Source of the DNA: Chryseobacterium sp. JV274
GTDB taxonomy: Bacteria > Bacteroidota > Bacteroidia > Flavobacteriales > Weeksellaceae
Length of the DNA: 64,000 bases
NCBI RefSeq assembly: GCF_903969135.1
Contig: NZ_LR824569.1
Coordinates: forward strand, 1,736,001-1,800,000
Reading direction: 5' to 3'
Every line of letters begins with the position of its first letter. Within the stretch, counting starts at the first letter, position 1. Below the pieces are notes generated by a model. It was given only the letters and a program-made list of their open reading frames with translations. It was not told where the DNA came from and ran no database searches. Shown piece by piece: positions 27,185-36,648 of the stretch. The translations under genes were made by a program, and so were the position numbers.

Positions 27185-30037
27185 TTAAAAATCAACATTT
27201 AAACCTACAGATACGGTTTTTGGGTTAGGGTAAACATTTAGTGAATACGAAGTAATTGGCTCCGGATCAAATCCTTTCCAATCTGTCCAAGTATAAAGGT
27301 TTTCCGCCTGAACAAATACTTTGATTCCTTTTACCGGCAGTTTACCTAACTGACTTTTGCTAAAGTTATATCCTACAGAAATGTTCTTAAGTCTGATAAA
27401 ATCTGATTTGTGTAAGAATCTGTCTGAAGAACCTAAGCTAAGGTTACTCGCTTTCAATCCAGGTACATCAGTATCTCTGTTATCAGGAGTCCAAGCGTTT
27501 AACAAGTCTGCTGAAAGGTTTCTTGTAGCAGCTGCACTTGGGTCCATAATCCATGACTGTAAGTTATCATAGATCCATCCTCCTTGTTGGAAAGAGAATA
27601 ATGTATCAAGGAACCAGCCTTTATGTTGTAAGTTGAATCCAAAACCTCCTGTAAACTTAGCATATCTTGATTTTCCAGTCAATACTCTGTCTGCAGATGT
27701 CGGAGCTTCAGTGATGTTTCCATTTTTGTCAAGGAACTGTAAGTTTCCGTTATCACGGTTTACACCAACATATGAATATAGCTGATACTGACCAGCAGGA
27801 CCTCCGATAGCATTTACTACATCTCCAGCAAGATTTTCGCTGTTCATAGAAACAATCTTGTTAGAGTTGTATGCACCGTTAACGAACACGGAGAATCTTG
27901 TATTTTCGTTTCTGATCACGTTGTACTTGATCATCCCTTCAATACCTTTATTATCAAGAACCCCATCGTTCCCTCTGATTGAATAGTACCCCGTAACTGA
28001 TGATTTTTGAAGGTCATTGAACATTCTTGATGTTCTTTTCTGATAGTAATCAACACTACCTTCAACTAATCCTTTATAGTTGAAATCTAATCCGATGTTA
28101 CTTTGTTTTACCTGCTCCCACTCTAAGTAAGGATTTGATAAATTAACAAAGTTATATCCTAATAAATTCTGGTATCCTGAGAATCCGTTATAAAGATCAA
28201 GGAAGTTATTTGGAAGAAGCGCTAATGGGTTTTGGTTATCACTGGCAATTCCTAAGTTCTGGTTACCTGTAGTACCGATTGAAGCTCTTAGCTTAAGCAA
28301 TCTGAACCCTGAATTAGCCATGAATTCTTCTTTGTCGATATTCCATCTTGCTGCTACTGACCAGAAAGTCTCCCATCTGTTGGTAGGAAGAAAACGGTAA
28401 GAACCATCTCTTCTAACAACTCCACTTACACCATACTTATCTTTGTAATCATAATCTACAGTTCCAAAGTACGCTAGTGTACCGGCAGTTACTTTTGTAG
28501 CACTGTTAGAAGGTCTGTAGATATTGGGTGTATCCGGGTTAAATGGAATATAACCAGTTCCTGCACCAAACTCCCACTGTAATGGGTTCAGACCATTTTG
28601 TCTTTGAGAATTTGTAGTCACATGAGCTTTAATATAGTCCATGTATGCACCAGCACTAATTGTATGATCTCCAAAAGATTTATTGAATGTAATATTCGTA
28701 ATACTGTTGAATGTCAAATCTTTTGTTGTAGAAAAATCTTCGAATCCTCCATATGTAGATCCATCTCCTTTTGCTACACTGATAGCAAGGTATCCAAGTG
28801 GAGATCTTGCGAAGGTTCTATCATATTGTTTATATTCAATACCTGTTCTGTTTCCAACGCTTAAGTAATCTGTAATTTTGTAATTTACGTTCGCATTAGC
28901 AGAGATACTTAGCTCTGTAAATCTGTTTCTGATTCCTCCATTAATGTTATCCTGAAGGATCCAATGCCTGTTGTTAGTAGCATCTCCTTTAATAGCATTA
29001 TATAGCTCCTGTCCATTTGCATATGGAGAAGGTGTTGCATATGGTAATGAAAGAACACTTCCGAATAAAGGATTCTGAAGGGTATTGTTGGAAATACCTG
29101 TATTCGTTTCATCATCCAGCTGGTTTCTTCTGGAGTATCCTAACCCCATAATAGCCCCGAAAGTTAATTTCCCGTCTTTAGACTTACCATTAAGGTTATT
29201 TCTCATTGTAAATCTCTTGAAGTCTGTAGATTTTACAGTTCCTTCGCTATCAAGATATCCTAGAGATAAGAAGTTATTGATGTTTTCCCCACCACCTGTA
29301 ATTGAAAGGTTGTGTTGCTGGGAAATACCAATACGGGTAAATTGTTTACTCCAGTCTGTATTAGTACCCCAGTTGTCAATTTCTTGTTGTGATAAAGTTT
29401 TACCTTTACCAGTTTGCAAATTCTTTTGAATTTGTAAAAGTTGTCTGCCGTCTGACATATTGTAGTCAGAAGTAGGTAATTTACTAAATGAAGTTAATGC
29501 ATCATAAGAAACCTTCAGTCCAGCATTGAATTTTCCTCCTTTAGTTGTAATTACAACAACTCCATTCGCAGCTCTGTTACCATAGATCGCAGTTGCCTGA
29601 GCATCTTTCAGGATACTGAATGTATCAATATCATAAGAGTTCAGGTTTCTGAACTGAGAACCGGAAGTAATTACCCCATCCACAACATACAAAGGATCTG
29701 TAGAACCATTAAGGGAACTCGCACCTCTGATCAAAATATTGAATTTTCCAGAACCTGGAGATCCAGATGCCGAATTTACTACTATCCCGGGAGCAGTACC
29801 CTGAATTGAGCTCAGTACCGAGATATTAGGTCTGTTTTCTAAGGTTTCAGAACCAACTGTTACCGAAGATGTAGTCGTTTTTGCTTTAGTAGCAGTCTTG
29901 CTATAACCTAAAACAACAACTTCTTCAAGTTTTGTCTCCTTGTCCTTACTGTTCTTAGAGTCCTTTTCCTGAGCTAGTACAGTCTGTCCTGTAAAAAACA
30001 GAACACCAACTGTCAAAACGCTTAATTTCACATTCAT
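27185..30037 (-). CDS. SusC/RagA-family TonB-linked outer membrane protein (second pair)
   Basis: About 950 residues from the ATG at 30037; a TTG eight codons upstream is open but sits at the expected transcription start, so the ATG is preferred. Signal peptide MNVKLSVLTVGVLFFTG...LAQ, then a short charged linker leads directly to the TonB-box-like EEVVVLGY and the plug (SASGSPGSGKFNILIRG, DPLYVVDGV, DAQATAIYGNRAANGVVVITTKGG). The carboxypeptidase-like N-terminal domain seen in the SusC at 1746-5078 is absent. The barrel ends VSVGLNVDF. Operon with the SusD gene, under a near-consensus promoter. Confidence 0.95.
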   Translation of the reverse strand: MNVKLSVLTVGVLFFTGQTVLAQEKDSKNSKDKETKLEEVVVLGYSKTATKAKTTTSSVTVGSETLENRPNISVLSSIQGTAPGIVVNSASGSPGSGKFNILIRGASSLNGSTDPLYVVDGVITSGSQFRNLNSYDIDTFSILKDAQATAIYGNRAANGVVVITTKGGKFNAGLKVSYDALTSFSKLPTSDYNMSDGRQLLQIQKNLQTGKGKTLSQQEIDNWGTNTDWSKQFTRIGISQQHNLSITGGGENINNFLSLGYLDSEGTVKSTDFKRFTMRNNLNGKSKDGKLTFGAIMGLGYSRRNQLDDETNTGISNNTLQNPLFGSVLSLPYATPSPYANGQELYNAIKGDATNNRHWILQDNINGGIRNRFTELSISANANVNYKITDYLSVGNRTGIEYKQYDRTFARSPLGYLAISVAKGDGSTYGGFEDFSTTKDLTFNSITNITFNKSFGDHTISAGAYMDYIKAHVTTNSQRQNGLNPLQWEFGAGTGYIPFNPDTPNIYRPSNSATKVTAGTLAYFGTVDYDYKDKYGVSGVVRRDGSYRFLPTNRWETFWSVAARWNIDKEEFMANSGFRLLKLRASIGTTGNQNLGIASDNQNPLALLPNNFLDLYNGFSGYQNLLGYNFVNLSNPYLEWEQVKQSNIGLDFNYKGLVEGSVDYYQKRTSRMFNDLQKSSVTGYYSIRGNDGVLDNKGIEGMIKYNVIRNENTRFSVFVNGAYNSNKIVSMNSENLAGDVVNAIGGPAGQYQLYSYVGVNRDNGNLQFLDKNGNITEAPTSADRVLTGKSRYAKFTGGFGFNLQHKGWFLDTLFSFQQGGWIYDNLQSWIMDPSAAATRNLSADLLNAWTPDNRDTDVPGLKASNLSLGSSDRFLHKSDFIRLKNISVGYNFSKSQLGKLPVKGIKVFVQAENLYTWTDWKGFDPEPITSYSLNVYPNPKTVSVGLNVDF

Positions 30038-30065
30038 ATTAACAGATTTTAATATATTCAAGGCA

Positions 30066-30096
30066 CAAATATGTCGATAAATATCTATAACATCAA
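30066..30096 (-). promoter_or_regulatory. Promoter of the second SusC-SusD operon
   Basis: Minus strand TTG (30096-30094), 20-bp spacer, CATATTTG (30073-30066): correct spacing and one mismatch to TTG-N17-23-TAnnTTTG. The -7 element ends 28 bp before the ATG at 30037. Confidence 0.55.
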
Positions 30097-30600
30097 TTTG
30101 CTAAACGTTGAAAACAGGCTTCCAGAAAGGAGAGATTCACATTCATACTCAAAAAATGATGGAGAATCATTTTAATTGTATTTAAAAAATTAACAAAAAA
30201 TAAGTCAATTTAAACATTAACGGAATTTTAATAAATTTTAAAATTAAAATCAATTTAAACTCATTTAAAACAAATGGTTAAAAAAATAAACATAAAACAT
30301 TATTATTAACGAAAATAATAAAAGAAATAAATCCTTAATTGTATTGAAAATGGAGAAAAAAAACACCTTATTTTCTTAAATTTTACATAAAAAAGGTACT
30401 TTAAAAGGCAGACAACCCCTATTTCAAGACAGGGTTATTCAGATTAAAATAAAAAACCGTTAATATACCATATAGAGAATTCGATTAAAACCAGTAAAAT
30501 TTTCTGTGATAATACATGTAATTTATTAACCATTTCTCACTTAAAATTAAAAATAATTCAACCTCATAAATTTTAAAAACATTCCCCCGTTTTTTGCATT
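30097..30600. other. A+T-rich gene-free spacer
   Basis: About 500 bp of very A+T-rich DNA between the SusC promoter and the terminator of the HMG-CoA synthase-type gene. I see no open frame of substance, no clear repeat and no RNA-like hairpin. It could hold upstream activator sites for the SusC promoter, but nothing specific is visible. Confidence 0.6.
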
Positions 30601-30637
30601 TATAATAAAGTAAAGCACCCCAAAAGAGAGGTGCTTT
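30601..30637 (-). terminator. Terminator of the HMG-CoA synthase-type gene
   Basis: Perfect 8-bp arms AAAGCACC / GGTGCTTT with a 10-nt loop, followed leftward by an imperfect T-rich tail. Confidence 0.65.
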
Positions 30638-30658
30638 GTATGATAAATAAGGATAATC

Positions 30659-31987
30659 TTACTTCTGATAACTGTAATATCTCGCTCCTACTAAAACCGG
30701 ATTTTCAGTCTCAACAGAGACAAGCCCAAAACCATTATACTGTTTGTTTACAGATTCCTTCTTCTGTTTTCTGTGAAGTTTCTCATAAGTATCAAAGTCT
30801 ACAGCGGTTCTTTGATTCAAATTTTCAAATAAGTTCCATTTCTCCACTATCTTGTTCCAGTTTCCGGATACTTTTCCGGCAAAAACTTTTGATTTTGAAC
30901 CGCTTCCATATCCTATAAAACCAATTTCTTTCCCAGATAAGTCTTCATTTTCATTAAAAGAGGTTTGTAATGCCGAAAGAAATGCCATAAAGACAGAAGC
31001 TGTATACATATTTCCTATTTCGGAAGAAGCTCTCTGTGTCTTTTCTATCTTATCATTGATTAATTTTAGATAGTCTTCAGATTTTGCAACAGCTTTCTGC
31101 TCCTCTGCTGTTTCATAGGACAGACCATTCTCCAAACTGTAGATTTCAGTAAAAACCCTTTTCCCATGAAATGCATAAGGAAGGTGGAAGATAATATACT
31201 TCCAGTCTTCGTAAGGTTTTTCCTTGCCTGTGATCTCTTTATAATGATGATAAGCTTCTTTTATTCTATCCTGATAACATTGGTTAGAATATTGTCCATC
31301 AAATACAGGTTCATCTGTAAAAATTTCAATTTTTTCAGGATATGTTTCCGGAGCACCATCCAGATCTTCCTTATTATAAGTTCTTCTTGGTTTGAAAAAA
31401 TCAAAAACACTTTCTGAAGCTACTCCCCAGTTATTTTCAATTTCAAGAAGGTCCGGCTGTGAAGAAATCAAAAGAGCTACCGCTCCTCCACCCTGCGTAT
31501 ATTCACCTGAAGAAGCCAATTCATATTTAGCATAGTCACTGGCAATCACTACTGCTTTTTTATCAGGATTCACCCTTACAAAATCCAGGGCATTATGCAG
31601 TGCGTCTACACCTCCTACACACGCAAAAGTCATATCCAGCACATCACAATTTCTGAAACATCTTGCTCCAAATTTTTCTTCCAGCACCTGTTCTACCATC
31701 TGAACAGCATAAGATGCCGTAGGTTTTGCTGCATCCACCGCACTTTCTGTTCCCAGATATACTCTTGCTATTTCCTTAGGATTGATATTATAATCTTGTA
31801 TAAGCTTCAGTAATGCTTCTGCGGCAAAGGTTGCTGCATCTTCGTGAACATCAGAAAGCCCCATTTTATGAAGACCTAAACCTTTTTCCAACTTCGCCGG
31901 TTCTATTCCTCTTTTTTCTGCTAAATCCTTAATCTCCAAATATAAACCAGGCACATAATAGCCCGCTGCCTCAATTCCAAAACTCAT
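30659..31987 (-). CDS. mvaS: Hydroxymethylglutaryl-CoA synthase family protein
   Basis: 442-residue thiolase-fold enzyme condensing acetyl-CoA with acetoacetyl-CoA in the mevalonate pathway. The catalytic residues line up with bacterial HMG-CoA synthase: Glu81 (LGTESAVD), nucleophile Cys123 (TFACVGGVDAL) and His268 (FHLPYAFHGK). Flavobacteriia make isoprenoids by the mevalonate route, which supports MvaS over a polyketide beta-branching homologue; no polyketide genes are near. Monocistronic, with its own terminator. Confidence 0.9.
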   Translation of the reverse strand: MSFGIEAAGYYVPGLYLEIKDLAEKRGIEPAKLEKGLGLHKMGLSDVHEDAATFAAEALLKLIQDYNINPKEIARVYLGTESAVDAAKPTASYAVQMVEQVLEEKFGARCFRNCDVLDMTFACVGGVDALHNALDFVRVNPDKKAVVIASDYAKYELASSGEYTQGGGAVALLISSQPDLLEIENNWGVASESVFDFFKPRRTYNKEDLDGAPETYPEKIEIFTDEPVFDGQYSNQCYQDRIKEAYHHYKEITGKEKPYEDWKYIIFHLPYAFHGKRVFTEIYSLENGLSYETAEEQKAVAKSEDYLKLINDKIEKTQRASSEIGNMYTASVFMAFLSALQTSFNENEDLSGKEIGFIGYGSGSKSKVFAGKVSGNWNKIVEKWNLFENLNQRTAVDFDTYEKLHRKQKKESVNKQYNGFGLVSVETENPVLVGARYYSYQK

Positions 31988-32120
31988 AATTGTCTAAATT
32001 TTAAACGAATTTATGAAAGATAATGCAAAAAACAGTGGTAAAAAATGCTGATTTTTGTAATATTATTAAAACCCAATCTACTTTATATTATATTTTGACA
32101 AATTGGTATTCAGTCATGAT

Positions 32121-32149
32121 AAAATAAAGCCGGCAGATTTGCCGGCCTT
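32121..32149 (-). terminator. Terminator of the M1 aminopeptidase gene
   Basis: GCCGGC arms around AGATTT, flanked by AAG/CTT pairs, with a leftward TTTATTTT tail; 6 bp after the aminopeptidase stop. Confidence 0.8.
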
Positions 32150-32154
32150 ATTTA

Positions 32155-34665
32155 TTATTTATAGTTTTCAATTGCTTTATTGATCACATCAATCTGCTTA
32201 TTAATACTTGCAGCATTTTGTGGATTCTGTTTCAGCAGTTCCATTTTTTTGCTTAAGCCATCTTTCAGCATCTGGACGATCATCATTTTAGCCTGTGGAT
32301 TATCTGCCATCTGATTCTTGGCATATCCTGCTATTTTCGTAATGCTTTCCGTAGCTTTCAGATTATCGGAAGTCATGATCCAGTTGAAACCATCTTCTGC
32401 TGCTTTCCCTAATTCCGGGTTCTGGAATTTAATAAATGGATAAAAGGTGGCAAGAGGAGCAATATTCTCTATCTGAGAAGTAATTTTATTCTTTACAATA
32501 ATCGGAAGCAATTGTGCCTGCAATTCATCTGAAGCGCCCTTCATATCAATTTTATCGGCCAGATTGTTTGCTTTTGATGGATCAATGGAAAGAAGTGCAC
32601 CCATAGAACTTCCTTTCACGGCATTTGAAACGGCATTTACTCCTTTTTCAAATAACGGAAGGTATTTTTTGTCTTTTGTTTTTCCTAAAGCAGCAATAGC
32701 AGCTGCCTGAGTTAATGTTTTAGGATCGCTAGATGCCAGCTTTTCAACATCAGCGCCTAATGCCTTCATTTGTTCAGGATTAGCGAGGTCTATTAAATTC
32801 AAAGCTTTTATTCTTACTCTGAAGAAAGGATCTTTCAATGCAGCAGCCAATAATTTTACTGCTGCAGGACTTTTCCCAGCCTGATCTTTGATTCCGGTTA
32901 GAGCCAGATATCTGCTTTTAAACTCCTTAGAATTTGTAAACTGCATCAGGTTCTGTTCAGGAGTTTTGGTCTCTGTAATATCTGCCAGTAAAACTCCATC
33001 AGCATTGATATTAACCAGATCAGGAGTTATGGAAACATCAAAACTAAATGTATTTTTTGCTTCTGCATTTACCCAGACACTGTATCTTTTAGGTTTTCCG
33101 TTGTCATATACATCTATAACCAGAGGAAATTCAAATGGCTTTTCCTGAGTTTGATTAATGGTTACCGCCACTTGTTTTTTAACAGGCTCAAATGTAAATG
33201 AATAATTAAGTTTCGGATTTCCGCTCCCAAAATACCATTGATTGAAGAACCAGTTTAAATCTTTACCAGATACTTTTTCAAAAGATAATCTCAACTGATG
33301 TGCTTCAGCATTCTGATATTCGTTGGTTTTAAGATAGTCGTTCATTCCTGCAAAGAAGGCATCATCTCCAAGATAATTTCTCAGCATATTTAAAATTCCA
33401 CCTCCTTTCTGGTACGTTACCAGATCAAAAACATCTTCACGGGATTCATAATTGAACCTTACCAGATTTTTATTAAAGTCGGATGGGTTGTGGAGGTAGT
33501 TATTCACATCGGTCATCAGGTGATAATCTGCCTGATCTTTCCCGTATTTATATTCATTCCAAAGGTATTCGGAATAGTTGGCGAAGGATTCATTGACTGT
33601 AAGATTGCTCCAGCTTTCTGCTGTAACCAGATCTCCAAACCAGTGATGGAACAATTCATGCGCAATAGTATCTTCCCATGTATTTTCATCAATAAGCTGG
33701 CCCGGCTTCTGAAGAATATCACTCCCATGAAGTGTTGCTGTGGTATTTTCCATCGCTCCACTTACATAATCTCTACCGGATATCTGAGCATATTTAGCCC
33801 ATGAATAATCATAGTTCAGTTTTTTGGAGAAAAAATCGATCATTTCCGGAGTATTTCCGTAGATCTGCTTAGCGTAAGGTTCGTATTCTTTTTCAATATA
33901 ATAATCAACCGGAATGTTTTTCCATTTGTCTTTTACAATGGCATATTCTCCTACTCCCATGAAGAAAAGATAGGTAGAATGTCTTTTGTCCATCACCCAG
34001 TGATCCGTTCTAAGCCCATTAGATTCTTTTTTAGATTCTTTCAGAAGGCCATTGGAAAGGGTAACATATTTATCAGGAACCGTCATATAGATTTCCTGCG
34101 TTGTCTTTTGGTTGGGTTTGTCAATAGTCGGAAACCATGCCGAAGAGGATTCTGTTTCTCCCTGTGTCCAGATTTGTGTAGGCATATCCGGATCTGTTCC
34201 CTGAGGATTGATAAAATAAAGTCCTTTTGCATCATTGATGGCCATACTTCCCTGTTGTTTTACCTCATTCGGGCGGGATGTATATTTGATGTAGACTGTA
34301 TACTCCTGATTTTTCTGGTATGTTTTATCAAGGCTGATTTTCAGAACATCATTTTTGTAATCATATTTCAAAGGAGATTTCTTCCCGTTATTATCAAGCG
34401 CTACTTCATGAATCAGCATTCCTTTTGCATCAAGTGTAAGTTCGTTTGCAGCATAAAAATAAGGGGAGGCAGTAAGCCATTCTTCCCCATTCATCTGTTC
34501 TTTCTGATAGTCGAAATTTACTTTAAGCTTTGTGTGTTTAAGTTCCGTTACTTTAGCGGGAGTTGCTCTGTATACTTTTTCTCTTCCTGAAGTTTCGGTT
34601 TGTGCTGATACATTGGCGGAAAATAAAATCCCGAGTATAGCAATTGATAAAATGGCCTTTCTCAT
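32155..34665 (-). CDS. M1-family zinc aminopeptidase, exported
   Basis: 836 residues. Signal peptide ending NVSAQ (about 22); beta-sandwich N-domain; exopeptidase motif GAMEN in YVSGAMENTT; zinc site HELFH at 336-340 with the third ligand Glu359 (NESFANY), the exact M1 spacing; then an Ig-like domain and a HEAT-like helical C-terminus (about 590-836) rich in short Ala/Lys repeats. Periplasmic or surface trimming of N-terminal residues from peptides. Preceded by a small gene with a 24-bp gap, followed by a terminator. Confidence 0.95.
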   Translation of the reverse strand: MRKAILSIAILGILFSANVSAQTETSGREKVYRATPAKVTELKHTKLKVNFDYQKEQMNGEEWLTASPYFYAANELTLDAKGMLIHEVALDNNGKKSPLKYDYKNDVLKISLDKTYQKNQEYTVYIKYTSRPNEVKQQGSMAINDAKGLYFINPQGTDPDMPTQIWTQGETESSSAWFPTIDKPNQKTTQEIYMTVPDKYVTLSNGLLKESKKESNGLRTDHWVMDKRHSTYLFFMGVGEYAIVKDKWKNIPVDYYIEKEYEPYAKQIYGNTPEMIDFFSKKLNYDYSWAKYAQISGRDYVSGAMENTTATLHGSDILQKPGQLIDENTWEDTIAHELFHHWFGDLVTAESWSNLTVNESFANYSEYLWNEYKYGKDQADYHLMTDVNNYLHNPSDFNKNLVRFNYESREDVFDLVTYQKGGGILNMLRNYLGDDAFFAGMNDYLKTNEYQNAEAHQLRLSFEKVSGKDLNWFFNQWYFGSGNPKLNYSFTFEPVKKQVAVTINQTQEKPFEFPLVIDVYDNGKPKRYSVWVNAEAKNTFSFDVSITPDLVNINADGVLLADITETKTPEQNLMQFTNSKEFKSRYLALTGIKDQAGKSPAAVKLLAAALKDPFFRVRIKALNLIDLANPEQMKALGADVEKLASSDPKTLTQAAAIAALGKTKDKKYLPLFEKGVNAVSNAVKGSSMGALLSIDPSKANNLADKIDMKGASDELQAQLLPIIVKNKITSQIENIAPLATFYPFIKFQNPELGKAAEDGFNWIMTSDNLKATESITKIAGYAKNQMADNPQAKMMIVQMLKDGLSKKMELLKQNPQNAASINKQIDVINKAIENYK

Positions 34666-34689
34666 CTGTCTACATTATTATTTTTAGAA

Positions 34690-34908
34690 TTATTTTTTAA
34701 TGATTATATCGAAAATATCATTCACCAGGGTCTCATAGTCCCCTTTTTGAAGCTGTTCCTTTGTCTTTGCAAAAGCTTTTTTAAGTTCACTTTCCGGATT
34801 TTCGTCATCCACTGTTTCAGCTGAAGCTACTCCTTTCAATTGAAGTATGGCGTTTTTCAACACTTCAATGTCTGCATTTTCTTCAATATTTATTTTTAAA
34901 TACTTCAT
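34690..34908 (-). CDS. Small acidic protein of unknown function
   Basis: 72 residues, acidic, predicted beta-alpha at the N-terminus (MKYLKINIEENADIEVLKNAILQLKGV) then a helical Lys/Glu-rich tail. The N-terminal shape resembles small antitoxin-like proteins of Bacteroidota, but no toxin gene is adjacent, so I do not assign that role. It lies 24 bp upstream of the M1 aminopeptidase gene and probably shares its transcript. Confidence 0.6.
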   Translation of the reverse strand: MKYLKINIEENADIEVLKNAILQLKGVASAETVDDENPESELKKAFAKTKEQLQKGDYETLVNDIFDIIIKK

Positions 34909-34998
34909 GATTTATTTTTAAGCATTTGAAATTTATGATCTGTAACCCAATCATCCACTCCTTTTTTCAAAGGGTTAAATGAGCCTGAGTTGTTCTTT

Positions 34999-35006
34999 CA
35001 AATTTA
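34999..35006 (-). promoter_or_regulatory. Possible -7 element for the small gene/aminopeptidase unit
   Basis: Minus strand TAAATTTG matches TAnnTTTG about 90 bp upstream of the small gene. The nearest TTG is too close (12 bp), so support is limited. Confidence 0.3.
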
Positions 35007-35138
35007 AGAAACAATTGCCAAAAGAAAGTGTACTAAAGGATTTATATTCTGATTCTCCAACTTATGAGCACAGGTAATGCCATCTATTAATGTTAAATTA
35101 ATAGAAGTAAATAAAAAAATTAAAGTGATATAAGATTA

Positions 35139-35933
35139 TTAAATAGCCACAGGAGCTTTGATTCCCGGATGCGGATCATAATTTTCCAGACTGAAGTCTT
35201 CAAAATCAAAATCAAAGATATCTTTAACTTCCGGATTCAGTTTCATCGTTGGAAGTGCTCTCGGCTCTCGTCCCAGCTGTCTGTTTACCTGCTCGAAGTG
35301 ATTATTGTAGATATGAACATCTCCAAAACTGTGAACATAATCTCCCACTTCCAGATCACAAACCTGCGCTACCATCATCAACAGCAATGCATAGCTTGCA
35401 ATATTGAATGGTACTCCAAGGAAAACGTCAGCACTTCTTTGGTACAGCTGTAGGGAAAGTTTACCATCTGCTACATAAAACTGGAATAGAGCATGACAAG
35501 GAGCCAAAGCCATATTCGGTATTTCCGCAACATTCCAGGCGGAGACAATCAGTCTTCTGGAATCCGGATTCTTTTTAATCTGGTCAATTACTTCTGTGAT
35601 CTGATCTACAACTTTTCCGTCTGCACCGCTCCAGCTTCTCCACTGCGCTCCGTAAACCGGTCCTAAATCTCCATTTTCATTGGCCCATTCATCCCAGATG
35701 CTTACTCCGTTATCTTTAAGATACTTGATATTGGTATCTCCTTTCAGGAACCAAAGCAGCTCATAGATAATAGATTTCAAATGCACTTTTTTAGTTGTTA
35801 CCAAAGGGAATCCTTTAGACAGATCATATCTCAGCTGATATCCGAAAACACTTCTTGTTCCAGTGCCTGTTCTGTCGGTTTTATCAGTTCCGTTATCTAA
35901 AATATGCTGTAAAAGATCCAGGTAGTTTTGCAT
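35139..35933 (-). CDS. thyA: Thymidylate synthase
   Basis: 264 residues from the ATG at 35933, the same length as E. coli ThyA; an in-frame start eight codons upstream is less likely. Catalytic Cys146 lies in [12 protein letters not shown]; folate and dUMP-binding blocks [48 protein letters not shown] and the C-terminal [10 protein letters not shown] are all intact. It makes dTMP from dUMP with methylene-tetrahydrofolate. No dihydrofolate reductase gene is adjacent on this side. Confidence 0.98.
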   Translation of the reverse strand: MQNYLDLLQHILDNGTDKTDRTGTGTRSVFGYQLRYDLSKGFPLVTTKKVHLKSIIYELLWFLKGDTNIKYLKDNGVSIWDEWANENGDLGPVYGAQWRSWSGADGKVVDQITEVIDQIKKNPDSRRLIVSAWNVAEIPNMALAPCHALFQFYVADGKLSLQLYQRSADVFLGVPFNIASYALLLMMVAQVCDLEVGDYVHSFGDVHIYNNHFEQVNRQLGREPRALPTMKLNPEVKDIFDFDFEDFSLENYDPHPGIKAPVAI

Positions 35934-35954
35934 TTTGAATGAGATTTTAAGTTC

Positions 35955-35962
35955 CAAATTTA
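35955..35962 (-). promoter_or_regulatory. -7 promoter element of thyA
   Basis: Minus strand TAAATTTG, 21 bp before the ATG. It abuts the terminator of the upstream gene, so thyA is likely a separate transcript. Confidence 0.45.
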
Positions 35963-35973
35963 GTAAAAACCAT

Positions 35974-36006
35974 CAAAAAAAGCACTCATTTTTATGAATG
36001 CTTTTT
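35974..36006 (-). terminator. Terminator of the GreA-like gene
   Basis: AAAGCA-TCAT arms around a 4-nt loop (one mismatch) with a leftward run of T. Confidence 0.75.
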
Positions 36007-36068
36007 ATAAGCCTGATCTCTATTTTCTATTAAACAACTGTATATCTGCAATCTAACCTATATTAATT

Positions 36069-36509
36069 TTACCATATATTTTCAATTGTCTGATGAATAG
36101 TATTTACAGTGAATGACTCTCCTGTTTTTTTACCATACATCACTTTTACCAAGGGAGATTCTGCAGATACCGTCATGATTTTCTGATTTTCAAAAACAAG
36201 TTCACCCATTGAAACAGAGATATAGAACAATCCCTTATTGGTTTTCACCAATGCACCGTTCTGAACTTTTTCCGAAGGGTCGGAAGTTATTTTCTGCAGT
36301 ACAGCCTGCTGATTCAAAACTTCGTTAAGCTGTCTTTGAAGATTATTAATTTCCTGCTGAAGCATTTCTCTTCCGGTTTCGTATTTGTCACCCATTGAGC
36401 TTTTTGTATCATTGTTGGAAGCCCTTGTTTCTGCAATAAGGTTTTCAAAATACTGGATTTTGTCGGCAGCTTTTGCTTTAATAATATTGATTATTTCCTG
36501 TTTGTTCAT
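36069..36509 (-). CDS. GreA/GreB-like protein
   Basis: 146 residues. An N-terminal helical hairpin (about 1-70) contains SSMGDKYETGREMLQQEINNLQRQL, close to the coiled coil of Gre factors, and the C-terminal 75 residues (ALVKTNKGLFYISVSMG, ESPLVKVMYGKKTGESF) resemble the FKBP-like GreA C-domain. Homologues are often labelled 3-oxoacyl-ACP synthase, a mislabel: no thiolase-fold residues exist here. Binding RNA polymerase is inference. The coiled-coil tip acidic pair of true Gre factors is not obvious. Confidence 0.75.
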   Translation of the reverse strand: MNKQEIINIIKAKAADKIQYFENLIAETRASNNDTKSSMGDKYETGREMLQQEINNLQRQLNEVLNQQAVLQKITSDPSEKVQNGALVKTNKGLFYISVSMGELVFENQKIMTVSAESPLVKVMYGKKTGESFTVNTIHQTIENIW

Positions 36510-36540
36510 TCTAATAGTGGGATTTTATTGTGGATAGCTA

Positions 36541-36592
36541 AGCCACCCGTCAAAATCTATGATTTTGACACCCCTCCAGCGGAGAGGAATTG
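36541..36592. repeat. Palindromic intergenic element
   Basis: Contains perfect 9-bp arms GTCAAAATC/GATTTTGAC with a 3-bp centre (36549-36569), flanked by CCACCC and CACCCCTCC...GGAGAGG segments that pair with each other. The style matches dispersed CACCCCTCC-type repeats I recall from flavobacterial genomes. It could also act as terminator or processing site between the two flanking leftward genes. Confidence 0.55.
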
Positions 36593-36648
36593 AATACCGT
36601 TAAAGACTATTCTGTACTATTTTAAAATGTAAGTCAAAAATTTTAAGA

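Noticed and set aside
30038..30061. TTG start eight codons upstream for the second SusC
   Set aside because: It lies at the predicted transcription start and extends the signal peptide unnaturally.
36069..36509. 3-oxoacyl-ACP synthase annotation often seen for such proteins
   Set aside because: 146 residues with a Gre-like coiled coil and no thiolase-fold catalytic residues.
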